This document shows, piece after piece, positions 1-5,514 of a stretch of 5,514 bases of DNA (positions are counted from its first letter, which is position 1; every line of letters begins with the position of its first letter). A model generated the notes under the pieces. The model worked only from the letters and a program-made list of their open reading frames with translations. It was not told where the DNA came from and did not search any database. The stretch is from NCBI GenBank assembly GCA_013362195.1, contig JABFWM010000488.1, forward strand, positions 1 to 5,514, in the 5' to 3' direction. The DNA comes from Acidobacteriota bacterium (GTDB taxonomy: Bacteria > Acidobacteriota > Vicinamibacteria > Vicinamibacterales > 2-12-FULL-66-21). Both the position numbers and the translations under genes were made by a program.

Positions 1-849
1 GCGCGGTCGCTCGAGGCGATTGGCGCGCAGGTGACGGATCTGCGGAGCCGGTTGGCGTCGGGCCTGATCGCGCCGAACGACGTCTCGTCAGCCGAGGCGC
101 AGCAGTCGCATCAACGGCTGCTGGCGCTGGAGGCGTCGAACCAGCGCGCCATCGCGGAGGCGGATCTGCGGCGTCTCACGGGGGTGACCGCGGCCCGCCT
201 CGAGCCGCGCGTCCCACCCCCCGACCCACGCGCGCCGGAAAGTGTGACAGTCACAGTTCCGGAAAGCGTGACAGTCACAGTTCCGGAAAGTGTGACTGTC
301 ACACTTTCCCGCCCGGAGCGCCGGGCCCTCGCGCGCCGCGAGCAGGCCGCCGAAGCGCGTGCCCAGGCCATCGACGCCACCGCCCGTCCCCAGATCGCGA
401 TCGCCGGCGGCTACGACTACGCCCGGCCGAATCCCCGCATCTTCCCGCGCGTCGCCGAGTGGCGGCCGTCATGGGACGTCTCGGTCAACCTCACCTGGTC
501 GCTCTGGGACGCCGGACGCCGCGCCGCCGAAGCCGGCGAGGCCCGCGCCACCGCGCGTGCCGTGCGCGCCCGGGCCGAGGACTTCGACCGCCAGGTCACC
601 TTCGAGATCGAGCAGCGCCGCCTCGAACTCGCGTCCAGCCGCCAGGCCATCACCGCCGCCGACGACGAGGTGGGCGCCGCCGCCGAAGCCGAACGCGTTG
701 TCGGCGAACGCTATCGCGTCGGCGTCGCGACCAGCACCGACGTGCTCGAAGCGCAGGTCGCCCGACTGCAGGCGGAACTCGATCGCACGCGCGCCATCGC
801 CGGCGTGCGGCTCGCCGAGGCGCGCCTTCAGCGCGTGCTCGGAAAGTGA
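1..849 (+). CDS. TolC/OEP-family outer-membrane efflux channel, C-terminal part (5' truncated)
   Basis: The frame is open from base 1, so the gene begins upstream; the GTG at 31 is an internal codon. The visible 282 residues fit an outer-membrane efflux factor, the trimeric channel that spans the outer membrane and periplasm. Residues 1-65 are the returning helix of the first OEP half, with a GLIAPNDV bend (21-28). The second half has two beta strands (about 131-141 and 158-170) joined by a Pro/Arg-rich loop, then a long Ala/Arg/Glu-rich helical hairpin. Its GVATSTDVLEAQ bend (241-252) mirrors the first one, which is the internal duplication typical of the family. Residues 79-102 are an unusual triple PESVTVT(V/L) repeat, replacing the usual linker helix before the RPE motif between the halves. 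The ABC ATPase gene starts 5 bp after the stop, so this channel probably serves that exporter. Family assignment is firm; substrate is unknown. Confidence 0.88.
   Translation, partial: ARSLEAIGAQVTDLRSRLASGLIAPNDVSSAEAQQSHQRLLALEASNQRAIAEADLRRLTGVTAARLEPRVPPPDPRAPESVTVTVPESVTVTVPESVTVTLSRPERRALARREQAAEARAQAIDATARPQIAIAGGYDYARPNPRIFPRVAEWRPSWDVSVNLTWSLWDAGRRAAEAGEARATARAVRARAEDFDRQVTFEIEQRRLELASSRQAITAADDEVGAAAEAERVVGERYRVGVATSTDVLEAQVARLQAELDRTRAIAGVRLAEARLQRVLGK
235..309 (+). repeat. Three tandem 24-bp palindromic units inside the TolC-family gene
   Basis: The units lie at 235-258, 259-282 and 283-306, and the last palindrome runs on to 309. Each has a GGAAAG(T/C)GTGAC left arm and a GTGAC-N-GTCAC core (244-254, 268-278, 292-302). 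Units 1 and 2 differ at one base (T or C at 243/267). Unit 3 differs at the centre (T instead of A) and in its right arm. The 24-bp period equals eight codons, so the array reads in frame as three near-identical PESVTVT(V/L) octapeptides. It is more AT-rich than the flanking gene. This resembles a REP-type palindromic repeat that expanded within a gene; that origin is inference. No other copy was seen in this window. Confidence 0.9.
285..309. repeat. Perfect 25-bp palindrome (potential hairpin)
   Basis: Two 12-base arms, GGAAAGTGTGAC and GTCACACTTTCC, flank a single central T at 297. Every arm base pairs. The two preceding units carry only imperfect versions because their right arm reads GTCACAGTTCC, one base shorter and diverged. 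In DNA it could extrude a cruciform or bind a dimeric protein; in mRNA it could form a tight hairpin. Confidence 0.88.
841..846 (+). promoter_or_regulatory. Ribosome binding site for the ABC ATPase gene
   Basis: GGAAAG lies 8 bases before the ATG at 855 and overlaps the last codons of the TolC-family gene. It supports the 855 start and suggests translational coupling. Confidence 0.55.
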
Positions 850-854
850 CCGCC

Positions 855-1820
855 ATGAGTGCCGCCGCCACCGCCAATGCCATCGAAGTGCGGCAGCTCA
901 CCCGCCGCTTCGGTCAGTTCGTCGCCGTCGACGATGTGAGCTTCGACGTCCGCACCGGCGAGATCTTCGGCTTCCTCGGCAGCAACGGCGCGGGAAAGTC
1001 GACGACAATCCGCATGCTCTGCGGCCTGCTGCAGCCGACGTCGGGCACCGCGACGGTTGGCGGCATCGACGTGCGCAGGAATCCCGAGAGCGTGAAGGTG
1101 CGCATCGGCTACATGTCGCAACGGTTCTCGCTCTACGAGCTCCTGACCGTCGACCAGAACATCCGCTTCTTCGGCGGGATCTACGGTCTCGCTGAGGCCA
1201 GGCTGGCCGAGCGACGCAGGTTCGTCATCGACATGGCCGGGCTCGCCGGGCGGGAAACGACGCTCGCGCGCGACCTCGCGGGCGGCTGGCGGCAGCGGCT
1301 GGCGCTCGGCTGCGCGATCCTGCACGAGCCGGCGATCCTGTTTCTCGACGAACCGACCGGCGGCGTCGATCCGATCTCGCGGCGGCAGTTCTGGCGGCTC
1401 ATCGACGCGTTGTCGCAGGCGGGCGTGACCGTTCTCGTCACCACGCATTACCTCGACGAAGCGGAGCGCTGCCACCGCGTCGCGCTCATTCACGCCGGCC
1501 GGCTCGCGGCGATGGGCACGCCCACCGAGGTGAAGCAGGTGTTCGCGGGCCGGCCGATCGTCGAGATTCGCGCCGACCAGGCGGTCGACGCGATGCGCCT
1601 GCTCGAAGCGATGCCAGCGGTCGAGAAGACGAGTCTCTTCGGCACCGCCGTGCACGCGGTGTTGCGCGATCCCGCCGTCAGCGCCGACGCGGTTGCCGAT
1701 CGCCTTCGCGCGCAGGGCATTCAGGTCGAAGCGGTCGCGACCGTCGCCCCCTCGCTCGAGGACGTGTTTCTCGACGTCATCGATCGCGCCAACGCGGCGG
1801 CCAGAGGAACGGCGGCATGA
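855..1820 (+). CDS. ABC exporter ATP-binding protein (YbhF C-half/DrrA-like) with DUF4162-like tail
   Basis: This 321-residue cytoplasmic ATPase should power the two permeases encoded next. All nucleotide-binding motifs are visible: Walker A GSNGAGKST (42-50), Q-loop Q89, signature region LAGGWRQR (141-148), Walker B ILFLDE (161-166), D-loop GGVD (169-172) and H-loop H198. The signature has Ala in place of the usual Ser (AGG, not SGG), and the GWRQRLAL stretch resembles the second ATPase half of E. coli YbhF. Residues about 230-321 form the C-terminal domain common in drug and antibiotic exporters, ending in the typical PSLEDVFL (299-306). Start ATG 855 gives a normal N-terminus (IEVRQLTRRFG) and has a ribosome site; the frame is open further upstream, but that part overlaps the channel gene and has no ABC character. 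The stop overlaps the next start (ATGA, 1817-1820). A dimer is needed: either a homodimer or pairing with a second ATPase encoded outside the window. Confidence 0.95.
   Translation: MSAAATANAIEVRQLTRRFGQFVAVDDVSFDVRTGEIFGFLGSNGAGKSTTIRMLCGLLQPTSGTATVGGIDVRRNPESVKVRIGYMSQRFSLYELLTVDQNIRFFGGIYGLAEARLAERRRFVIDMAGLAGRETTLARDLAGGWRQRLALGCAILHEPAILFLDEPTGGVDPISRRQFWRLIDALSQAGVTVLVTTHYLDEAERCHRVALIHAGRLAAMGTPTEVKQVFAGRPIVEIRADQAVDAMRLLEAMPAVEKTSLFGTAVHAVLRDPAVSADAVADRLRAQGIQVEAVATVAPSLEDVFLDVIDRANAAARGTAA
1803..1809 (+). promoter_or_regulatory. Ribosome binding site for first permease gene
   Basis: AGAGGAA lies 7 bases before the ATG at 1817, inside the end of the ATPase gene. With the ATGA stop/start overlap it supports translational coupling of ATPase and permease. 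Confidence 0.6.
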
Positions 1821-2926
1821 GGAAGGCGTTCGCGGTCGGACGCAAGGAACTGCGGCAGATCTCGCGGGATCGGCGGACGCTGTTGATCCTCGTCTTCGTG
1901 CCCGCGTTCTTCCTGCTGCTCTACGGCTACGCGCTCAACTGGGACATCCGCCACGTCACGCTTGCGGTCCAGGACCGCGACGGGACGCCCGAGAGCCGCG
2001 CCCTCGTGTCCGCGTTCGTGAACTCGAGCTACTTCGACCGCGTCGCCGACGCGTACTCGCCGGACGAGATCGATCGATTGCTGGATCTCAACCACGCGCG
2101 CGCCGTGCTGATCATCCCCGAGGGGTTCGGCCGCGATCTCGCGCGGCGCCAAGCGCCCGAAGTGCAGGTGATTATCAACGGCGAGAACGCCAACACGGCA
2201 ACGACGGTGATGGGGTATGCGGCGAACATCATCCGGAGCGCCGGCGCGACGTTCGCGCCGGCGGCGGCGCCCTCGCCACCGCCGGTCTCCGTCGAGCCGC
2301 GCATCTGGTACAACCCCGAGCTTCGCAGCACCCTGTTCCTCGTGCCGGGCCTCATCGCCTACATCCTCATGATCACCGCCGTCATCTCCACGGCCATCTC
2401 GATCGTCCGCGAAAAGGAAGTCGGGACGATGGAGCAGGTGCGGATGGCGCCGATCGACACGTTCTCGTTCGTCGTCGGCAAGACGATTCCGTACTTTCTG
2501 ATTTCGCTGGCATCGGCGGCGCTGATCGTGCTCGCCGCGATGCTGCTGTTCGAGCTGCCGATGCGCGGCAACTGGATCGCGCTGCTGGTGGCGCTGTCGC
2601 TGTTCATTGCCGGCGCGCTGGGCACCGGGCTGGTGATCTCGACGGTCGCGGACACGCAGCAGGTCGCGTTTCAGGCGGCGATGCTGTCGTCGTTTCTGCC
2701 GACGCTGATGCTGTCCGGGTTCATCTTCCCGATCTCGAGCATGCCGCAGGCGCTGCAGATCGTCACCTACGCCGTTCCGGCGCGCTATTTTCTCATCGCG
2801 CTGCGGGGGATCGTGCTGAAGGGAACGTCCATCTGGCTGCTGCTGCCGCAGATGGGCGCGCTGATCGTCTACGCGGCGGTGATGCTCGGACTCGCCTCGG
2901 TGCGGCTCGCGCGGGAGTCGCGATAG
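1817..2926 (+). CDS. ABC-2 type permease, YbhS-like (first of a pair)
   Basis: This 369-residue inner-membrane protein is one half of the exporter's membrane channel. The layout is that of ABC-2 permeases. A short cytoplasmic N-terminus (KELRQISRDRRT) leads into TM1 (about 21-40). A large periplasmic domain follows (about 43-170), with DRDGTPESRALV near its start and IWYNPELRS (163-171) at its end. Five more membrane segments lie near 172-196, 223-247, 254-279, 286-308 and 340-363. The conserved cytoplasmic motif REKEVGTMEQ spans 198-207, and GFIFPISSMP ends the TM5 region. An Ala/Pro-rich stretch (about 148-160, APAAAPSPPP) sits in the periplasmic domain, probably a flexible linker. The start is fixed by the ATGA overlap with the ATPase gene. 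It is a clear paralogue of the permease encoded 16 bp downstream, so a heterodimer is likely. Substrate unknown. Confidence 0.94.
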   Translation: MRKAFAVGRKELRQISRDRRTLLILVFVPAFFLLLYGYALNWDIRHVTLAVQDRDGTPESRALVSAFVNSSYFDRVADAYSPDEIDRLLDLNHARAVLIIPEGFGRDLARRQAPEVQVIINGENANTATTVMGYAANIIRSAGATFAPAAAPSPPPVSVEPRIWYNPELRSTLFLVPGLIAYILMITAVISTAISIVREKEVGTMEQVRMAPIDTFSFVVGKTIPYFLISLASAALIVLAAMLLFELPMRGNWIALLVALSLFIAGALGTGLVISTVADTQQVAFQAAMLSSFLPTLMLSGFIFPISSMPQALQIVTYAVPARYFLIALRGIVLKGTSIWLLLPQMGALIVYAAVMLGLASVRLARESR

Positions 2927-2942
2927 GAAGCGGCGGTAAGAC

Positions 2943-4061
2943 ATGCGACTGCGACGGCTGGTCTGGAAGGAGTTCCTCGAGCTGCGGCAGAACCCGCGGC
3001 TGTTCGGCATCGTCATCGTCGCGCCGATCATCCAGCTCACGATGCTCGGCTATGCGGCGACGACCGACGTGAAGGACGTGCCGATCGTCGTCGCCGACGG
3101 CGACCGGTCGCCCGAGAGCCGGTCGCTCATCGCGCGCTTCGACGTGTCGCGCAACTTCACGGTCATCGACACCGTGACCACGGTGGCGGACGTCGACGGC
3201 TATCTGCAGCGCGGCCGCGCCTGGGTGGCGCTGGCGATTCCTCAGGGCTACGGCGCCGCGATTCACTCCGGGACACCGGTGGCGCTGCAGGTCGTCGCCG
3301 ACGGCAGCGATTCGAATTCGACGACCGTCGCCCTGGGCTACGCGACGTCGCTCATCGGCGGCTACGCCGAGGAGCTGACCGCGCGCGCATCAGCCGCGGC
3401 CGGGCCGCGCCCCGCCGCGATCGACACACGCATCCGTATCTGGTTCAACCCGCAGCTCGAGAGCCGCTTCTTCATGATCCCCGGCGTGCTCGCGCTGCTG
3501 CTGCTGCTCGTGACGGCCAATCTCGCGGCGATGGCGATCGTGCGCGAGAAGGAACTCGGCACGCTCGAGCAGTTGAACGTGACGCCGCTCCGGCGATGGG
3601 AGCTGATCGTCGGCAAACTGCTGCCCTACGGCGTCATCGCGTTGATCGATGTGTTTCTGGTGACCGCCGTCGCCGTGTTCTGGTTCGAGGTGCCGCTGCG
3701 CGGCAGCCTGACGCTGCTCATCGCGATGAGCCTGATCTACGTGCTCTGTACGCTCGCGCTCGGCCTGTTCATCTCCACGGTGTCCGACACGCAGCAGCAG
3801 GCGATGATGACGGCGACCTTCTTCTTCCTGACGCCGATGATCTATCTTTCCGGCTTCATCTTTCCCATCGAGAACATGCCGCGGGTGATTCAGTACGCGA
3901 CCTACCTGATACCGCTGCGCTACTTCCTGGTGATCGTCCGCGGCATCTTCCTGAAGGGGATCGGACTGGAGCTGCTGTGGCCCCAGGCCGCCGCGATGGC
4001 AGCCTGGGGCGCAGTGGTGCTGGCGCTCGCGGTTGCGAGGAGCCGGAAGACGACGGGATAG
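2943..4061 (+). CDS. ABC-2 type permease, YbhR-like (second of a pair)
   Basis: This 372-residue inner-membrane protein probably pairs with the preceding permease. It shares the same plan: N-terminal KEFLELRQNPRL, TM1 (about 20-39), a periplasmic domain (about 42-172) with DGDRSPESRSLI and ending in IWFNPQLES (166-174), then five membrane segments near 176-200, 225-247, 257-280, 290-311 and 344-365. The cytoplasmic motif is REKELGTLEQ (201-210), and GFIFPIENMP follows TM5. The paralogues align across their length but have clearly diverged, as in the E. coli YbhS/YbhR pair. The ATG at 2943 gives an N-terminus matching the first permease. Its ribosome site is modest: GGAAG at 2926-2930 is rather distant (12 bases), and GGTAAG is too close. 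It is the last gene of the operon; the opposing lipoprotein gene ends 35 bp beyond. Confidence 0.94.
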   Translation: MRLRRLVWKEFLELRQNPRLFGIVIVAPIIQLTMLGYAATTDVKDVPIVVADGDRSPESRSLIARFDVSRNFTVIDTVTTVADVDGYLQRGRAWVALAIPQGYGAAIHSGTPVALQVVADGSDSNSTTVALGYATSLIGGYAEELTARASAAAGPRPAAIDTRIRIWFNPQLESRFFMIPGVLALLLLLVTANLAAMAIVREKELGTLEQLNVTPLRRWELIVGKLLPYGVIALIDVFLVTAVAVFWFEVPLRGSLTLLIAMSLIYVLCTLALGLFISTVSDTQQQAMMTATFFFLTPMIYLSGFIFPIENMPRVIQYATYLIPLRYFLVIVRGIFLKGIGLELLWPQAAAMAAWGAVVLALAVARSRKTTG

Positions 4062-4096
4062 CCGAGGGGCCCGGCGTCCGTGTGCATCCGCGTGGA
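4062..4096. other. Short convergent intergenic gap without a clear terminator
   Basis: Only 35 bp separate the stops of the second permease gene (+) and the lipoprotein gene (-). A weak ATCC-GCGT-GGAT hairpin (4086-4097) and a GGGGCCC run near 4067-4073 are present. No strong stem followed by a T-run is seen on either strand. Confidence 0.5.
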
Positions 4097-5257
4097 TCAG
4101 TGGTCCTTCTTCACGCGTGTGGCATCGACGATCGAGCCGCCGCTCCGGCGGGTGCCCCTCACTTCGACCCGGTCGCCGTTCCTGAGCGCCGGGCACGACA
4201 CATCGTCGAACCTGGTGGCGGCACTGGTCTGGAAGGTCACGCCTCCGACCGCAAAGCTGATGGCCGGGCACGCGCCGCCGAGCGCGCTCAGCGATCCCGT
4301 CATTTCGACTTCACCCGCGTCGTGCTGACCATCATTGCCGTGGTCATCGTTGTCATTGTTGTGGTTGTCCTCGTTGCCCTCGACGTGAATCCGCGTGGCG
4401 AAGACGAAGCCGTCGCGCTGCTCGCCCTTCACCTCAACGCGGACGCCCTCCTTCAGCAGGGTGAAGCCGCTGGCGCTCGGGCCGCTGCCCGAGAACGTCG
4501 TCGTGCTGTCGCCCCGGATCACCCGGCTGCCGATCTTGAACTGGAACGACGACGCGCTGCCGGCGACGGTGTCGATCGCGCCATTCACTTCGACCGGCAC
4601 CGCGGGACTCGAGTTCTGCATCTCCACCTTCACGGCCGCAAAGGCGTCGCCCGACATCTGGCCCTTGACGTGCACGCGCATGCCGATGCGCAGATCGCTG
4701 AAGCTGCGGGTCAGGCTGCCGTCGAAGAACTGCGTCGAAGCGTCCGTCTTCACCGTTCGTCCCGCGGCGACGAACGTCAGCGCAGGAGTCGTCGGCGGCA
4801 GCGATTCGACGCGTCCTTCGAGCTCCGATTCCCCCGCACCTCTCCGCAGCTCGGTCTCCACTGACGCGGTGTTGCCGGTCACGACCAGCGTCACCTCGAT
4901 GGTTTGCGATGCCTGCACCGTGGTGAGCGTGACGGTCGCATCGGTGCCCGCGCCGGTGATCCGCAGCTGCACGCTGCCCGGCGGCACGTTCACCAGCGTG
5001 AAGCGGCCCGCCGGGTCGACGCTCGACCCGATCGACGTTCCGACGACGGAAACGGTGACGCCGGTGAGCGCCGCACCATTGGTGGCCGCAGTGAGCGCGC
5101 TCGCGCCGCCGCCCTGCACCGTGCCGCTGATCGTCGCGGCCGACGGCGATGACGACCCATCGAACGATCCCGAGGGAGAGGTGGGCGACGCGCTGCGACC
5201 GCCGCACGCCGTCGAGAGCAGGGCGACGCCCAGTAACAGACCAAGAGCCTTTCGCAT
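4097..5257 (-). CDS. Predicted lipoprotein: carboxypeptidase-regulatory-like domain plus three DUF5666-like repeats
   Basis: The 386-residue product begins with a lipoprotein signal, MRKALGLLLGVALLSTAC, giving lipidated Cys18. Ser at -3 is slightly off the classical lipobox. A Ser/Pro/Gly spacer (19-42) follows. Residues 43-127 resemble a carboxypeptidase-regulatory-like beta sandwich (SGTV..., GVTVSVVGT, DPAGRFTLVNVPPGSVQLRI). Three DUF5666-like repeats follow at about 146-214, 223-293 and 317-383. Each opens with a short G-x-(V/I/L) strand and closes with GxRVxVxG...A.xVxx (IGMRVHVKG, EGVRVEVKG, NGDRVEVRG). Repeat 3 alone has two cysteines (330, 355), perhaps a disulfide. Residues 295-316 are Asp/Asn/His-rich. 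The frame extends to an ATG at 5329, but the ATG at 5257 is preferred: it starts exactly at the signal peptide and has a strong GGAGGA upstream. Function is unknown; a cell-envelope binding or structural role is a guess. It need not be related to the exporter. Confidence 0.87.
   Translation of the reverse strand: MRKALGLLLGVALLSTACGGRSASPTSPSGSFDGSSSPSAATISGTVQGGGASALTAATNGAALTGVTVSVVGTSIGSSVDPAGRFTLVNVPPGSVQLRITGAGTDATVTLTTVQASQTIEVTLVVTGNTASVETELRRGAGESELEGRVESLPPTTPALTFVAAGRTVKTDASTQFFDGSLTRSFSDLRIGMRVHVKGQMSGDAFAAVKVEMQNSSPAVPVEVNGAIDTVAGSASSFQFKIGSRVIRGDSTTTFSGSGPSASGFTLLKEGVRVEVKGEQRDGFVFATRIHVEGNEDNHNNDNDDHGNDGQHDAGEVEMTGSLSALGGACPAISFAVGGVTFQTSAATRFDDVSCPALRNGDRVEVRGTRRSGGSIVDATRVKKDH
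4310..4375 (-). other. Asp/Asn/His-rich linker-coding segment
   Basis: This segment encodes residues 295-316 of the lipoprotein, between DUF5666-like repeats 2 and 3. Nearly every residue is Asp, Asn, His, Glu, Gln or Gly, with His at 299, 306 and 312. The GAT/GAC/AAT/AAC/CAC codons make it locally less GC-rich and imperfectly repetitive. It may be a disordered, hydrophilic or metal-binding tether; that is inference. Confidence 0.75.
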
Positions 5258-5260
5258 GAC

Positions 5261-5266
5261 TCCTCC
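5261..5266 (-). promoter_or_regulatory. Ribosome binding site for the lipoprotein gene
   Basis: On the minus strand GGAGGA ends 3 bases before the ATG at 5257; the core GGAGG is 4 bases away. Spacing is a little short, but the match is strong. It decides for this start over the in-frame ATG at 5329. Confidence 0.7.
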
Positions 5267-5315
5267 ATGAAGCCCGAATCGGACAAGAACCGGCGGGGCG
5301 AACGGGGCAATGATG

Positions 5316-5329
5316 GTGCCGGCCGGCAC
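5316..5329. repeat. Perfect 14-bp palindrome GTGCCGGCCGGCAC
   Basis: The two 7-base arms have no spacer, and symmetry ends at the next base on each side. It lies 59 bp upstream of the lipoprotein start in the divergent region, so it could be an operator. Chance occurrence in a GC-rich genome is also possible. Confidence 0.4.
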
Positions 5330-5464
5330 GCCGCCAGGCGCCGGGGGAAGATATTGATCGGCTGGGGGTTAGCGTCGAGTGCCGGAATGAAACAGCCCGA
5401 TCCCGGCCGAGTCGCTGACGACACTGCGCGGCGGACTTACATGGTTGTGCGGTAACTTCGAAGC

Positions 5465-5514
5465 ATGCGGGTGCTGCTCGTGGAGGACGATCCGACGATC
5501 GCGCAGTTCGTCGA
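5465..5514 (+). CDS. OmpR-type response regulator, N-terminal fragment (3' truncated)
   Basis: Only the first 16 codons are inside the window: MRVLLVEDDPTIAQFV. This is the typical first strand and acidic pocket of a receiver domain. Asp8 and Asp9 are the expected Mg2+-binding acidic pair; the phosphorylated Asp would lie beyond the window, near residue 50. The wording is most like OmpR/PhoB-family transcription regulators, but the DNA-binding domain is not visible, so the subfamily is inferred. The start at 5465 gives the normal short N-terminus. The ribosome site is weak (GGTAA at 5451-5455, 9 bases upstream). A histidine kinase gene may follow downstream. Confidence 0.82.
   Translation, partial: MRVLLVEDDPTIAQFV

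Larger units (their letters stand above)
5258..5464. promoter_or_regulatory. Divergent intergenic region, presumed promoters of the lipoprotein and response-regulator genes
   Basis: Both flanking genes read outward from these 207 bp, so promoters for both should lie here. No convincing -35/-10 pair was found on either strand. An AT-rich patch (AAGATATTGAT, 5348-5358) stands out from the GC-rich surroundings and could contribute to a promoter for the lipoprotein gene. A perfect 14-bp palindrome at 5316-5329 is a possible operator. Confidence 0.4.

Noticed and set aside
111..380. Minus-strand open frame encoding GTVTVTLS repeats
   Set aside because: It exists because the palindromic repeat reads similarly on both strands; the rest is Arg/Ala/Ser-rich without domain character, opposite a clear OEP gene.
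841..850. GGAAAGTGAC at the end of the TolC-family gene resembles an arm of the palindromic repeat
   Set aside because: It lacks the inner TG of GGAAAGTGTGAC and has no matching right arm; it is explained by the last codons plus the next gene's ribosome site.
1721..3040. Long minus-strand open frame (439 codons) opposite the permease genes
   Set aside because: Arg/Asp/His-rich product with no recognisable domain, antisense to two clear ABC-2 genes; such open frames are a common by-product of high-GC codon bias.
4306..4392. Plus-strand frame with a very hydrophobic Val/Ile run, looking like a membrane segment
   Set aside because: It is the complement of the Asp/Asn/His codons in the lipoprotein linker; reverse-reading such codons gives Val/Ile. 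No supported gene surrounds it.
5258..5329. Upstream in-frame start (ATG at 5329) for the lipoprotein
   Set aside because: It would put 24 residues before a complete lipoprotein signal peptide, and the ATG at 5257 has a strong ribosome site.
5267..5455. 62-codon plus-strand open frame before the response regulator
   Set aside because: Basic, low-information product with no recognisable motif; it lies in the divergent promoter region and has no convincing ribosome site.
5437..5458. TTACAT and TAACTT as a possible -35/-10 pair for the response regulator
   Set aside because: Spacing is only 10 bp, too short for a sigma70-type promoter, and the matches are poor.

Overview
This is a GC-rich window, densely coded on both sides, from a Gram-negative (diderm) bacterium. 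The outer-membrane TolC-type channel and the lipoprotein signal sequence support the diderm reading. The lipoprotein has an ACGG start, a Ser/Thr/Pro-rich spacer, a carboxypeptidase-regulatory-like domain and DUF5666-type repeats. That style, with the base composition, fits Acidobacteriota (for example Vicinamibacteria-like soil lineages). This placement is an inference from sequence style, not a phylogenetic result.

Positions 1-4061 (+) are the 3' part of a tightly packed export operon. It holds the C-terminal 282 residues of a TolC/OEP-family outer-membrane channel, then a single-domain ABC ATPase with a DUF4162-like tail. Two paralogous ABC-2 permeases of the YbhS/YbhR type follow. Spacing is 5 bp, then a 4-bp ATGA overlap, then 16 bp, so co-transcription and translational coupling are likely. 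Together they look like a YbhFSR/Drr-like efflux pump. The ATPase drives a permease heterodimer, and a periplasmic adaptor, expected upstream of the window, would join it to the TolC channel. The substrate cannot be read from the sequence.

The most unusual element is at 235-309, inside the TolC-family gene. Three 24-bp tandem units, each centred on GTGAC-N-GTCAC, read in frame as three copies of PESVTVT(V/L). The third unit lies in a perfect 25-bp palindrome. It looks like a REP-like palindromic repeat that has been absorbed into a coding sequence at the linker between the two OEP halves.

Positions 4097-5257 (-) carry a convergent gene for a predicted lipoprotein: a carboxypeptidase-regulatory-like beta domain followed by three DUF5666-like repeats, with a very Asp/Asn/His-rich linker before the last. 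A 207-bp divergent intergenic region (5258-5464) separates it from the first 16 codons of an OmpR-type response regulator (5465 onward, +), cut by the window end. I saw no RNA genes, insertion sequences or CRISPR arrays. I found no well-supported terminator or promoter.
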